This document shows positions 32,980 through 42,397 of a DNA stretch of 64,000 nt, one piece after another. A program made the translations under genes and the position numbers. The stretch is taken from NCBI GenBank assembly GCA_030055595.1, contig JASFYH010000002.1, positions 62,001 to 126,000 of the forward strand, read 5' to 3'. Below the pieces are notes generated by a model, which was given only the letters and a program-made list of their open reading frames with translations, had not been told where the DNA came from and did no database searches. This DNA comes from Archaeoglobales archaeon (GTDB lineage: Archaea > Halobacteriota > Archaeoglobi > Archaeoglobales > Archaeoglobaceae). The number at the start of each line of letters is the position of its first letter. Position 1 is the stretch's first letter.

Positions 32980-34464
32980 CTAAATAGCTTTCGAGAAGAT
33001 CGAGAGTATTAGATCTACAAACACAAGAATAAAAAATAGAAATATATACTTTCCACTTCCGCTCGCCAAATTTTCGACTTTACTCTTTAAGCTTCCAAGG
33101 ACTCTAACTTCTACATCCGATTCTACAAATCTAAAGTGCAAGTCTTCAAATTTCAAATTTTTACATTTCTCGAGGAGTAGCTCAAGAACTTCAAAGTCCT
33201 TCTCACATCCACCCGCAGGTTTATATGACTCTCTAACCCTAATGCCAGTCTTGAAATGGTTATCTGTCGAGCATACTATTGCTTTGAATCCGATCTCTTC
33301 GAATTTCTTTTCTACAAGCTCTCTAAATGCTAAATCAACATTATTGGAGTCAAAGACTACAATGGCAAATTTTCGATCTCCATAGACAAGCAAGATCGCC
33401 GAAACGTAGTTGGATATGCTCTCGGTCTCAACATTCAATTTTAAAAAGGAACCTTTCACATTCCCTACCGCTTCGGATCCTATATTTTCCGCTTTCTCAA
33501 CTAACTTCTGAATTTCCTTTATCTCCTCAGCGGTAAGCTCCCCAAAAAAGTTTGCATTGTGACAGTCGACAATAAAGTTGTTTGAATTTAAAAAGAAGTC
33601 GTCCATTCTCTTTTTTCCGCTAACAAAGATCAGTTTCTTTTTATCGAATGGGAAGCAGAAGAGCTTGAAATTTTCGCTCTCTAACTCAAAAGGCTCCAAA
33701 GGAGACAATTCAGTGCCATTACAATTCAAAACTGTTCGAATTTTCTTTAGGTCTTCTTCAGAAACTGGATCCTTCTCATGAGTTGTTGGAGAGTGAAAAT
33801 AGACTGAAAATGGGGAATTCAGAAAGTTAACAAGTTTTGCTCCTCCAACATTCCTGAAGGGACCAGGATGGAAGTCCGTTGAAATTAATCTAAATTCATT
33901 CACACTCAGACATCTGACTTTGCCTTTGAATAACTCAGAGTTTTTGCTCAAAATTTCCTCCGCAGATCTTGGATCATTTGTGAGCCAGAATTTCACAAAA
34001 CTCTCAACAAATTCCCTCATCGTTGAATTCGCTACTTTAACGTTGAGAACTCTTAAGTATGCGTAAAAGAGTGCTGAAGATAAAACAAGAAAAATTAGTG
34101 AATTCGGCTCAATGATTAGGAAAGGAATGGATGAAACAAAAGCGGAAGGAATGAAACCTCTTTCAGAGCAGAAATGAATTACTGAGATCAGAAGAAAGAA
34201 CGAACCCGCAAAACTTCCAAAAAGCTCATGAGATACAAAGCCCAGCAAAGAGATGAGAAGGGACAGAAATAACGTTCTTTTCAAGTTAAATTTTAAACTC
34301 AAAAGCTTAATTGAGGTAAGAATTATCGTTGTTAAAAGGATTAGGAATAAAAATGCTTTATAATTGAGGAGATAAAAAGAAAAAGCTAAGACTACATATA
34401 GAGTTGCCAAAATCTCGATTTTTGGGAGTGTAAAGAGTTTTCTGCTTAGCTTTTCAACACTCAT
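32980..34464 (-). CDS. DUF2070 archaeal membrane protein
   Basis: The 494-residue protein has an N-terminal block of about six or seven membrane helices (residues 12-165), a long cytoplasmic or external domain (about 170-465) and one C-terminal helix (YIFLFFILVFVDLILSIF). The domain holds the characteristic histidine-rich DFHPGPFRNVGGAKLV, HSPTTHEKDPVS, DCHNANFFGELT and STDNHFKTGIRVRE, which resemble metal-binding sites of DUF2070. Function unknown; the histidine and aspartate pattern suggests a metal-dependent hydrolase. The ATG at 34464 overlaps the UbiD-family stop by four bases and begins at the usual start; an ATG at 34488 is the longer option. Confidence 0.82.
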   Translation of the reverse strand: MSVEKLSRKLFTLPKIEILATLYVVLAFSFYLLNYKAFLFLILLTTIILTSIKLLSLKFNLKRTLFLSLLISLLGFVSHELFGSFAGSFFLLISVIHFCSERGFIPSAFVSSIPFLIIEPNSLIFLVLSSALFYAYLRVLNVKVANSTMREFVESFVKFWLTNDPRSAEEILSKNSELFKGKVRCLSVNEFRLISTDFHPGPFRNVGGAKLVNFLNSPFSVYFHSPTTHEKDPVSEEDLKKIRTVLNCNGTELSPLEPFELESENFKLFCFPFDKKKLIFVSGKKRMDDFFLNSNNFIVDCHNANFFGELTAEEIKEIQKLVEKAENIGSEAVGNVKGSFLKLNVETESISNYVSAILLVYGDRKFAIVVFDSNNVDLAFRELVEKKFEEIGFKAIVCSTDNHFKTGIRVRESYKPAGGCEKDFEVLELLLEKCKNLKFEDLHFRFVESDVEVRVLGSLKSKVENLASGSGKYIFLFFILVFVDLILSIFSKAI

Positions 34465-35903
34465 AGAGATCTGCAGATCTCCGTCCAAAGACTGTCTATT
34501 GCTTTTTTAACCTCTGGCGACATCTCAATCGCCTCCGCCCACTCTCTTTCATAGCCTTCTTCCTTTAGCTTCTTCGTTGCATCGATTCCAAGCTTTCCAG
34601 CGAGATTTGGAAGATATGCGGAGTGGTCAAGAGCATCTGTAGGTGAGGGGGGAATTAGCAAGACGTCTTTTGCGGGATCAAAGCGTGTTGTAACCGCCCA
34701 GAGAACTTCGCTGAGGTTTTGAACATTTACATCGCTGTCCACAACAATTAGGATCTTTGTCAATGAGAGCATTCCCGTGCCCCACAAAGAGAACATAACC
34801 TTCTTAGCCTGTCCCGGATATCTTTTGCGGATCGAAACTATTGCAAGGTTATGAAACCCCGCCTCAATAGGGAGGTTGAGATCAACGATCTCAGGATTTA
34901 GGAGCTGTATAATTGGCAGAAAAATTCTCTCGGTTGCTTTTCCAAGCCATGCATCTTCCATTGGTGGTTTTCCAACGATCGTTGCATGATAGATCGGATC
35001 TTCCCTATGACTTATGTTCGTTATGCGAAACACTGGATAAGGCTCGGGGGGTGTGTAATAGCCTGTATGGTCCCCGAAAGGTCCTTCCATGCGTAGTTCA
35101 TCGATCTTAACGTATCCCTCAAGCACGATCTCTGCAGTTGCCGGAACTTGCAGATCAACGGTTTCGCAGTCTACAAGATCGACACGCTTTCGCCTCAAAA
35201 AACCAGCAAAAGCAAACTCGCTTACACCTTCGGGCAAGGGCGCAGTAGCTGAATAAAGAATCGCTGGATCGACGCCGATCGCCACCGCAACTTCTATTCG
35301 ATCCTTTCCAAGCTCTCTGCACTTTCTAAAGTGCTCCGCACCATGCTTGTGAATCTGCCAATGCATACCCGTTGTTTTTCCATCATATACCTGCATCCTG
35401 TAAACTCCCGCATTCAGTTCTCCGCTCTCAGGGTCTCTTGTTATCACTACAGGCAAGGTTATGAACTTTCCACCATCCTTAGGCCAGCATTTTAGAATAG
35501 GAAACTTTTCAAGACTTTCAGCCTTTCTTTCCATACATGGAGCGTTTTTGACTTTCTTCGGTGCCACATTCATCAGCTCCCTCACAGAATCGAAACTTTT
35601 TATTGCATCTATAAGAGACGAGGGGCGATTCTTTACAAGTGAGAAAATTCTTTCTCTGATCTCGTCAAAGCTACTGATCTCAAGAGCCATTAGCATCCTT
35701 CTCTCAGTTCCAAAAGTATTTGTAAGCACGGGAATAGAATAACCTTTGGGTTTTTCAAAAAGCAAAGCTTTTCCTCCGGATTTAACAACTCTGTCTGTAA
35801 TCTCAGTGATCTCAAGCTCTGGACTAACCTCAATCTTAATCTTTGCAAGCTCGTTTGATAATTCAAGCTTTTCGATGAATTCCCGAAGATCCCGATAGGG
35901 CAT
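34461..35903 (-). CDS. UbiD-family (prenylated-FMN) decarboxylase
   Basis: The 480-residue protein matches UbiD throughout: MQVYDGKTTGMHWQIHKHG, the E-R-rich GPFGDHTGYYTPPEPYPVF active-site segment, and a C-terminal IDATKK region. The glutamate of EGPFGDHTG and the histidine before it are as expected for prFMN enzymes. In archaea this family includes menaquinone-pathway decarboxylases and the anhydromevalonate phosphate decarboxylase of the modified mevalonate pathway; position alone does not tell which this is. The start ATGCC at 35903 follows a minus-strand TATA (ATTATATTTTTAA). Confidence 0.85.
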   Translation of the reverse strand: MPYRDLREFIEKLELSNELAKIKIEVSPELEITEITDRVVKSGGKALLFEKPKGYSIPVLTNTFGTERRMLMALEISSFDEIRERIFSLVKNRPSSLIDAIKSFDSVRELMNVAPKKVKNAPCMERKAESLEKFPILKCWPKDGGKFITLPVVITRDPESGELNAGVYRMQVYDGKTTGMHWQIHKHGAEHFRKCRELGKDRIEVAVAIGVDPAILYSATAPLPEGVSEFAFAGFLRRKRVDLVDCETVDLQVPATAEIVLEGYVKIDELRMEGPFGDHTGYYTPPEPYPVFRITNISHREDPIYHATIVGKPPMEDAWLGKATERIFLPIIQLLNPEIVDLNLPIEAGFHNLAIVSIRKRYPGQAKKVMFSLWGTGMLSLTKILIVVDSDVNVQNLSEVLWAVTTRFDPAKDVLLIPPSPTDALDHSAYLPNLAGKLGIDATKKLKEEGYEREWAEAIEMSPEVKKAIDSLWTEICRSL

Positions 35904-35980
35904 AAAATACAGAGGTTATTTAAAAATATAATCTCTCCTCATGTTAAGCAAAATTCTTAATCTCGCAACTAATTCGGATC

Positions 35981-36853
35981 ATGGAAAATGTCGAGATCCT
36001 CCTTGAAGCTTTGCCATTCATAAGGGAGTTCTATGGGGAGACGATGGTGATCAAGATCGGCGGACATGCGATGGTGAATGATGAGATCCTTGAAGAAACT
36101 GTCAAAGACATTCTTCTTCTCTATTTCACCGGAATAAAGCCTGTTGTAGTGCATGGGGGTGGTCCAGAGATCTCGGAAAAAATGGAAAAGTTAGGTTTGA
36201 AGCCAAAGTTCGTTGAAGGACTTAGGGTAACAGATAAAGAGACAATCGAAGTAGTTGAAATGGTTCTGGACGGAAAAATAAACTCAAAGATCGTCTCAAT
36301 GTTTATAAAAAATGGTGGAAAAGCTGTTGGGTTAAGTGGAAAGGATGGTCTGCTGATCGTTGCAGAAAAGAAGGTTTTAAAGCTTAAAAAAGGGATGGAA
36401 GAAAAGATGGTCGATCTCGGATTTGTTGGAGAAACTAAGCTTGTAAACCCACAAATACTGAGAATTTTGCTCGATAACGGGTTTATTCCAGTAGTATCAC
36501 CTGTTTCCGCCGATCTTGAAGGAAATGTATACAATTTGAATGCGGACAATGTTGCGGGCGATCTCGCAAGTGCTCTCAAAGCAAAAAAGCTCATAATGCT
36601 AACCGACGTCCCGGGAATTCTCAAAGATGTAAACGATCGAAATTCGCTGATCTCCAGAATAAAGCTCTCTGAACTTGAACTAATGCTCGAAAAAGGTTCG
36701 CTTAAGGGAGGGATGCTTCCAAAGGTAGATGCGATCGCTAAGGCATTGAGGGGGGGCGTTGAAAAAGTTCATGTGATCGATGGCTCGAGAAAACACTCTG
36801 TCCTTCTTGAACTCTTCACCAAACAGGGTATTGGAACTCTGGTGGAGTTATGA
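35981..36853 (+). CDS. argB: Acetylglutamate kinase
   Basis: The 290-residue amino-acid kinase phosphorylates N-acetylglutamate in arginine synthesis. Conserved parts are MVIKIGGHAMV, VVVHGGGPEIS (glycine-rich phosphate loop), FVEGLRVTDKETIEVV, NKPAVGLSG-like KAVGLSGKDG, NLNADNVAGDLASAL and LTDVPGIL. It heads an operon with two overlapping genes and is divergent from the UbiD gene. Confidence 0.95.
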   Translation: MENVEILLEALPFIREFYGETMVIKIGGHAMVNDEILEETVKDILLLYFTGIKPVVVHGGGPEISEKMEKLGLKPKFVEGLRVTDKETIEVVEMVLDGKINSKIVSMFIKNGGKAVGLSGKDGLLIVAEKKVLKLKKGMEEKMVDLGFVGETKLVNPQILRILLDNGFIPVVSPVSADLEGNVYNLNADNVAGDLASALKAKKLIMLTDVPGILKDVNDRNSLISRIKLSELELMLEKGSLKGGMLPKVDAIAKALRGGVEKVHVIDGSRKHSVLLELFTKQGIGTLVEL

Positions 36854-37620
36854 AAATTGGAACACAGCCCGACATCAGACATAGTCCAAAAGAAGCATTC
36901 GAATTTGCCACAAACAACGGCTTTGAACATGTAGAGATCCTCATGGATCACCCGCTATACTCCGCAGAGATCTTAAGCTATAATGAGCTCATCGAGCTTA
37001 AGTGGAGCTACGATGTCGAGCTTTTGATCCATTCCCCTGCCACTACTACTAATTTCATAGCGGTAAGCGAGCTAATGAGAAAGGCGAGCTATGCGGAAAT
37101 GCAGAGAGTTCTCCATATTGCAGATCGAGCGGGAGCAGAGGTTGTTACATTCCATATTGGTTGGAATCCCGGATTTATAAATAACGGAAGCTTTTATTTC
37201 CCTAAGGAGCTATTTGATGAGCACAATGAAAAAGTTTTGATAAAAGAACTGAAACCCTTTCTCGAAAGAACTGAAGTTTTGCTTGCTCTTGAGAATACGA
37301 TCGCAATCACAGGTGGAATCGAGAGGGCTCTTAGAGAGATCCTAAGTGAGACTGAACTGGCTCTAACACTCGATTTGGGACATTACAACATCCAAAAATG
37401 CGAACTTTTCCTTGAAAATTTCGATAGGGTCGTGAATATTCATCTGCACGATAACAACGGAGACCGAGACGAACATTTGGCTCTCGGGAGAGGTAAAGTG
37501 GATCTTAAGGCATTTCCACTGAAAGATTACGAACGCTACATGACGATCGAGACAAGAGAAGAAAAATCGATCTTGGAAACAAGAGAGTATTTATTCAGGT
37601 TCCTCGAGGATCTTCTATGA
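36850..37620 (+). CDS. Sugar-phosphate isomerase/epimerase-like TIM barrel
   Basis: The 256-residue protein belongs to the AP endonuclease 2/xylose isomerase superfamily. The metal-ligand pattern is visible: THFHIGW-type VVTFHIGWN, LLALENTIAI (glutamate), LTLDLGHYN (aspartate, histidine), NIHLHDNNGDRDEHLALGRG. Its substrate is not known. It overlaps argB by four bases and the next gene by four bases, so all three are made together, which ties it loosely to arginine/ornithine metabolism. A hydrolase or isomerase role cannot be chosen from the sequence. Confidence 0.8.
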   Translation: MKIGTQPDIRHSPKEAFEFATNNGFEHVEILMDHPLYSAEILSYNELIELKWSYDVELLIHSPATTTNFIAVSELMRKASYAEMQRVLHIADRAGAEVVTFHIGWNPGFINNGSFYFPKELFDEHNEKVLIKELKPFLERTEVLLALENTIAITGGIERALREILSETELALTLDLGHYNIQKCELFLENFDRVVNIHLHDNNGDRDEHLALGRGKVDLKAFPLKDYERYMTIETREEKSILETREYLFRFLEDLL

Positions 37621-38840
37621 ATGCCCGTGAAATAGAATTCGAAGGTCATTTGATCGATTCGATGATCTTTCCAAAGGCACTCGATCTGATCCTTGATCTT
37701 GAAGGTGAGTTCGAAATAGTCGAATTTAGAGTTGGAAAAAGAAAGCAAGATCATAGCTATGCGAGATTAATAGTCTTCGGTGAAGATGAAGAACATCTTG
37801 CATTAATTTTGAAGGAACTCCACAAGATCGGAGCGAAAATTCCCGAAGCTGAAGAGGTTGAGCTTGCTGAAGCTCCCGGAGATAAAATCCTGCCCGATAA
37901 TTTCTACGTTACAACAAATAACCTAACATTTGTTCATCATAACGGAAAATGGATAGAAGTTGAAGGAATAGCAATGGATAGGGTGATCATTCTTAAAGAC
38001 TATAGAGCCCTCTGTGTGCCTATCAGTGAGGTTAAGAAAGGTGATCTGGTTGTTGTGGGCGAGAAAGGGGTCAGAGTTGTTCCACCGGAGAGACCGAGAA
38101 AGTCAACTTACTTCGAGTTTATGGGCGGGAAGGTCTCAGCGGAGAGACCAACTGAGAAGATGATCGAGGCAATAGCAAAGGAGATCGTGGAATTGAAGAG
38201 CACCAATGGAAAAATTGCAGTCGTTGCGGGACCCGCTGTGGATCACACCGCTGCAAGAGATGCACTTGCAGGAATGATCAGAGACGGTTTTGTCGATCTC
38301 CTTTTGTCTGGCAACGCCTTAGCGGTTCATGACATCGAAGTTTCACTATTTGGCACTTCTCTGGGAATGGACATCAAAACTGGCAAGCCCGTGCCGGGTG
38401 GAAACAGGCATCACCTTTACACGATCAGCAAGATCATTGCACTGGGCGGAATAAAGAATGCGGTGGAAAAAGGTGTCGTTAAGGATGGGATCATGTTCGA
38501 GTGTGTTCGCAGAAATGTTCCGTTTATACTTGCGGGATCAATTAGAGACGATGGTCCATTGCCGGAAGTTATAACAGACGTAATGGTCGCAAAGACAGAA
38601 ATGAAGAGGGCATTAGAAGGTATAGATCTGGTATTGATGCTCGCAACGACGCTCCACAGCATTGCGGTCGGCAATTTGCTCCCTTCGTGGGTTAAAACGA
38701 TCTGTGTTGACTCAAATCCCGCAACGGTTATGAAGCTAATGGATCGTGGGACTCATCAGGCTATTGGCGTCGTTACAGACGTGGGCTTGTTCTTGCCAAT
38801 ACTCTACGAGAAGCTTAAAAATTCTAAGAATTCTAAGTAA
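37617..38840 (+). CDS. TIGR00300-family protein, probable archaeal ornithine cyclodeaminase
   Basis: The 407-residue protein has the N-terminal LOR/SDH domain (FEGHLIDSMIFPKALDLI, residues 9-26) and a C-terminal dinucleotide-binding-like half (VVAGPAVDHTAARDALAGMI, GNALAVHDIEVSLFGTSLG, GGNRHHLYTISKIIALGGI). Family members in methanogens have been reported as ornithine cyclodeaminases making proline from ornithine; related enzymes degrade arginine. The position in the argB operon supports an ornithine substrate. It begins with ATGA overlapping the previous gene. Confidence 0.82.
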   Translation: MNAREIEFEGHLIDSMIFPKALDLILDLEGEFEIVEFRVGKRKQDHSYARLIVFGEDEEHLALILKELHKIGAKIPEAEEVELAEAPGDKILPDNFYVTTNNLTFVHHNGKWIEVEGIAMDRVIILKDYRALCVPISEVKKGDLVVVGEKGVRVVPPERPRKSTYFEFMGGKVSAERPTEKMIEAIAKEIVELKSTNGKIAVVAGPAVDHTAARDALAGMIRDGFVDLLLSGNALAVHDIEVSLFGTSLGMDIKTGKPVPGGNRHHLYTISKIIALGGIKNAVEKGVVKDGIMFECVRRNVPFILAGSIRDDGPLPEVITDVMVAKTEMKRALEGIDLVLMLATTLHSIAVGNLLPSWVKTICVDSNPATVMKLMDRGTHQAIGVVTDVGLFLPILYEKLKNSKNSK

Positions 38841-38849
38841 GCTTACAAT

Positions 38850-40835
38850 TCATAAAAAACTTAGAAAAATAAAGCTTAAAAATGCAAGTGAGTAGGCTAT
38901 CATAAGTTGTAAAGCTATCGAAAAAAGGAGGAGTTTGTAGTTTCTCAGTTCTGAATAAATTGCGGAGATCGTTGCAGCGCAGGGTGTATAAAATGCTATG
39001 AAAATTATGAGTGCGGTTGCCTGCGGGATCGTTAGGGAAAGCTGTGAAGAGATCTGCACCAAGTCTGCGGTCCCGAATGAAACCGCTAAGGAGGAGATTA
39101 TAAGCTCTTTGGCGAAAAAGCCCATGAGTAATGCAAAGCCTATTCTTGGATCTTCCAATCCGAATGGTGAAAATGCTCTCGCTATGATCGCTCCGATCAA
39201 TTCTGCGATACCAAAATATTCCAACAACCAAGCAAAGATCGCAAAGAAGAGCAAAAATTGAGCGATCTTGAATATGAAGGACTTACTTCTCGTCCAAGTG
39301 ATCCACCATGCAATTCGAAGGCTCGGAAAATGATATGGGGGCATTTCGAGCAAAAGCTCTGACTTTTCTTCTCTGAAAAACTTCCCATAGAATTTTGTAG
39401 CCAAAAGAAAGATCAAAGTTGATAATAGATAGATCGAAACAATTACTCCGCTTTGTAAAAGCGGAGGAGTTAAGAAGAAAACCGCTAACAAGATTATGAC
39501 GAGAAGTCTCGCTTGGCAGATCACAAAAGGAGAAGCTAAAGCAACTCGAAGCCTCTCTCCATCGCTTTCAAGGATCCTCGAAGTCATAACTCCCGGGACG
39601 TTGCAAGCCAAGTTAACACCAAACGGAAACACAGATTTGCCTGTTAAACCGAATATGGCGAAGAATCTGTCCATTGAGATTGCGATCCTTGTCATCAGAC
39701 CGCTATCCTCGATTAGAGAAACAAAGAAGTTTATGATCAGCACAAGGGGAAAGAATGTAGCCACCGCTCCAATTCCCGCAATAATTCCATTGGTCAGAAG
39801 ATCCTTTAGCACTGAGTCGGGGAAATTTTGGTCTAAAAAATGCGAAAGAGATCCAAAAAGCATTGAGATCATCCCGGCTAAGCTGTATTCTTCCAATATT
39901 TCCGCAAAGGCATGGTAACCAATAGATCTCATGATCAAGTTTAAAGGAAAGCCTGTGTTTACACTAAGGGCTATAAAAAGTGTGCTAAAAAGGATCAGGA
40001 TTGATAAAACCCCTCCAAGCTTGCTGAAGAATAAATTATCCAATCTTTCTTCAAAAGAAGCTTTTGCTACCCTTACTTCCTTTACTGAAGAACTTAAAAG
40101 CTCTTCCACAAACTTATAGCGATGCACCGCTATGATCTCTTCAGGATTTGCAAACTTCTGGCTGATCTCTTTTTTTATTTTCTCAACTTCGCTCCTTTGT
40201 GCTTCGGTTAGCAGAGCTAAAATTTCCTCTTCTCCTTCCACAGCCTTTATCGCCAAACTTCGATCGCCCAAGATCTGTTCTACTCGAACTATGTATTGCT
40301 CTAAGGCTCCATAGTCAATTTTAAGCTTTTTTGTCTTTACTCTGCCTTCAAGAATGTCCATAATCCGATCCATGAGCTGGTTTATTCCAGAGCCCTTTAG
40401 AGCGCTGATCTGAACGACTTCAACGCCAAGTCTGTCCTTCAAAACCTGAAGATTTACATGCACGCCCTTCTTATCAAGATAATCAGACTTGTTTATCGCC
40501 AATATCGCTCTGCTTTTCATTTCAAGAACCTGAATTGCAAAGTATAGGGATCTATAAAGCGATTCGCCATTCAAAATGATAACAGCGACCCCTTCCTCTT
40601 CTTTTAATATGAATTCTTTTGTCAATTCTTCCTCTCTGCCAAGTGTCTTGAAACTGTTGATCCCCGGCAGATCCACGAGAAGGATCTCCTTACCATGGTG
40701 CTGAATTTTCGCCTGAAAAACTTCAACGGTTTTACCGGGCCAGTTTGCGACGTAGCAATTTTCTCCCGCAAGCAGGTTGAAGAGAGTTGTCTTTCCGGAA
40801 TTTGGCTGGGCAACAAGATAGATCTTATTCTGCAT
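38850..40835 (-). CDS. feoB: Ferrous iron transporter B
   Basis: The 661-residue protein imports Fe(II). The N-terminal GTPase has the G1 loop AQPNSGKTTLFN, G3 DLPGIN and G4 NKSD, with a helical GDI domain to about residue 240. The membrane part has about ten helices and the two Gate motifs (LACNVPGVMTSR and YTPCAATI). Cysteines in these gates are conserved. The first base of G1 is alanine instead of the usual glycine. feoA overlaps it upstream by 11 bases. Confidence 0.94.
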   Translation of the reverse strand: MQNKIYLVAQPNSGKTTLFNLLAGENCYVANWPGKTVEVFQAKIQHHGKEILLVDLPGINSFKTLGREEELTKEFILKEEEGVAVIILNGESLYRSLYFAIQVLEMKSRAILAINKSDYLDKKGVHVNLQVLKDRLGVEVVQISALKGSGINQLMDRIMDILEGRVKTKKLKIDYGALEQYIVRVEQILGDRSLAIKAVEGEEEILALLTEAQRSEVEKIKKEISQKFANPEEIIAVHRYKFVEELLSSSVKEVRVAKASFEERLDNLFFSKLGGVLSILILFSTLFIALSVNTGFPLNLIMRSIGYHAFAEILEEYSLAGMISMLFGSLSHFLDQNFPDSVLKDLLTNGIIAGIGAVATFFPLVLIINFFVSLIEDSGLMTRIAISMDRFFAIFGLTGKSVFPFGVNLACNVPGVMTSRILESDGERLRVALASPFVICQARLLVIILLAVFFLTPPLLQSGVIVSIYLLSTLIFLLATKFYGKFFREEKSELLLEMPPYHFPSLRIAWWITWTRSKSFIFKIAQFLLFFAIFAWLLEYFGIAELIGAIIARAFSPFGLEDPRIGFALLMGFFAKELIISSLAVSFGTADLVQISSQLSLTIPQATALIIFIAFYTPCAATISAIYSELRNYKLLLFSIALQLMIAYSLAFLSFIFLSFL

Positions 40836-41040
40836 TTTCCACGATCACCTTTCTTGCGACTCCCCTGCCTATGGCGATCTTTGTATCCTTCACCTTTATA
40901 ATAACTGGCGGACCATTGCTCAAAACTTCCACCACCTGCCCCGGAGCGAGACCCAAGTCCGCAAGTCTGCACACAAAACCTCTTCCGCCGATGATCTCCT
41001 TGATCCTCACTCTCCCAAAGGAGTTCTCTAAGGTTTTCAT
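40825..41040 (-). CDS. feoA: FeoA-type SH3 protein
   Basis: A 71-residue SH3-like protein with the FeoA pattern: VRIKEIIGGRGFVCRLADLGLAPGQVVEVLSNGPPVIIKVKDTKIAIGRGVARKVIVE. It modulates FeoB. The start is the ATG at 41040. A longer frame from TTG at 41058 exists, but the TATA box at 41065-41074 would put the transcript start close to 41040, so the ATG is likely leaderless. A DtxR-like palindrome lies just beyond the TATA box. Confidence 0.92.
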   Translation of the reverse strand: MKTLENSFGRVRIKEIIGGRGFVCRLADLGLAPGQVVEVLSNGPPVIIKVKDTKIAIGRGVARKVIVENAE

Positions 41041-41064
41041 TTCAAACTTAGATCCCAAACTCGG

Positions 41065-41090
41065 TTTATAAATTTTTAGGTTAACCTAAA
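41065..41090 (-). promoter_or_regulatory. feoAB promoter with DtxR-like operator palindrome
   Basis: The perfect 16-bp palindrome TTTAGGTTAACCTAAA occupies 41075-41090. The core TTAGGTTAACCTAA resembles half-sites of DtxR/IdeR boxes (TTAGGTTAG...). Immediately nearer to feoA lies AATTTATAAA (41065-41074), the minus-strand TATA box. The palindrome therefore covers the BRE position, where a bound repressor would block TFB. Confidence 0.7.
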
Positions 41091-41102
41091 TTTTGTGAAA
41101 AT

Positions 41103-42248
41103 TTAAAGCTTGAGAACCATGAGGATCTCGAGCAAAACGAGGGAGATGATCAGAATCAAAACTAAAAACTCAAGAGTTGTTGCTCTATACACATCAACCC
41201 TTTCCATTGCCATCGAGTAAAGCTCATGCAATTGCTCAAGCTTCTTGTCCACAAGGCTTAGCCAGTCCACGATCCTGAATCTGTCGCTCAATGCACTGTA
41301 AAGCTTACCAAGATACCAATCGCCAGTGAACTTCAGTATGTTCCTCAGATCATGGACATAATCAACAACCTCGATCCTAAGCTCTGCCAATTCGCTTGCG
41401 GTTCTCGAAAGCTCACCGTATGTTTTGCTGAGCCAAGCAATTCCAATCCTTGAACGGAAGAAAACGCCCCTGAGAGAGCCATAGGCTTTGTCAATTCTTG
41501 TGTCGAGCAATTTGTCGTAAGTTTTAAGCTCAAGAAGCTGAATTTTTGCGATCTCTATTGTCTGAACAATTTCATCCACGTATTCTTCCCCGCCTATGAG
41601 CAACGCTGAATACCAGTCCACCACAACCGCCTCGTCTTCAGAATAGCTGAGGTAGTATCTAAGAGTGTCATCAACTTCCCTATCGCTGAGCTTTTCCCAG
41701 TTTTTCTCTCCCCTAAGGATTCCAGCGATTTGCTTCCTGAATTTGCCAAGCATTTCCCCAATTTTCTGCTTCGGCTCTAAATTCGAGATCATTACGACTC
41801 TGTAAACCTCAGGCTGATCAAAAGGTGTATATGGGTTGTATACCGCCTCCTGAATTCTTTTCCCTATCTCATAAAAAATCTCCGCAGAAAGCTTTTCAAA
41901 CTCCACTTCTTTATTTTCAACCTTTAAAAAGCCTTCAGACATGTTTACAAGTCTAATAACATCTTCAAAGCTCGAATTTCTGAAATTTGCTGTAAAGATA
42001 ACTTCTACCACACCAATAGGAAAGATCTTTGCACTAACACCCATTTTTATGCTCTCAATCTCTCTAAAACCAAAACTGATCTCAACTGGCTTAAGTCCCG
42101 CTTCCTCAAACTTAGGAGCCAAGATCTTTACACTTTTCTGGGTTTTAGTAGTGGAGCTAAAACCCTCTATACTTAATTTTTGGGGATCTATCTCCCCACC
42201 TACGTCGTAGTAAAACTGAAATTGAACTTTTCCCGTTAAAGTCTGCAT
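41103..42248 (-). CDS. RMD1/DUF155-like membrane-anchored protein
   Basis: The 381-residue protein has an N-terminal alpha/beta domain (about 1-190), a long helical, coiled part (about 190-355) and a C-terminal membrane helix (TTLEFLVLILIISLVLLEILMVL). This tail-anchored arrangement with a preceding basic/helical segment resembles the RMD1/sif3 DUF155 proteins, but I cannot confirm homology by eye. The function is unknown. It is transcribed toward feoAB but separated by a strong promoter. Confidence 0.55.
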   Translation of the reverse strand: MQTLTGKVQFQFYYDVGGEIDPQKLSIEGFSSTTKTQKSVKILAPKFEEAGLKPVEISFGFREIESIKMGVSAKIFPIGVVEVIFTANFRNSSFEDVIRLVNMSEGFLKVENKEVEFEKLSAEIFYEIGKRIQEAVYNPYTPFDQPEVYRVVMISNLEPKQKIGEMLGKFRKQIAGILRGEKNWEKLSDREVDDTLRYYLSYSEDEAVVVDWYSALLIGGEEYVDEIVQTIEIAKIQLLELKTYDKLLDTRIDKAYGSLRGVFFRSRIGIAWLSKTYGELSRTASELAELRIEVVDYVHDLRNILKFTGDWYLGKLYSALSDRFRIVDWLSLVDKKLEQLHELYSMAMERVDVYRATTLEFLVLILIISLVLLEILMVLKL

Positions 42249-42397
42249 TTTTCCACCAAGTTTCCTTAAATGAATGGGTATATTACGATTTACTTAACTT
42301 CCAAAAGATAATTTTTGGGATAAAAATTAAAAAGCCTTCAAAACAAGAACAGACTACAGACGCTAATCTTAGGTAAATTCTCTTATTTTCGATCTGT

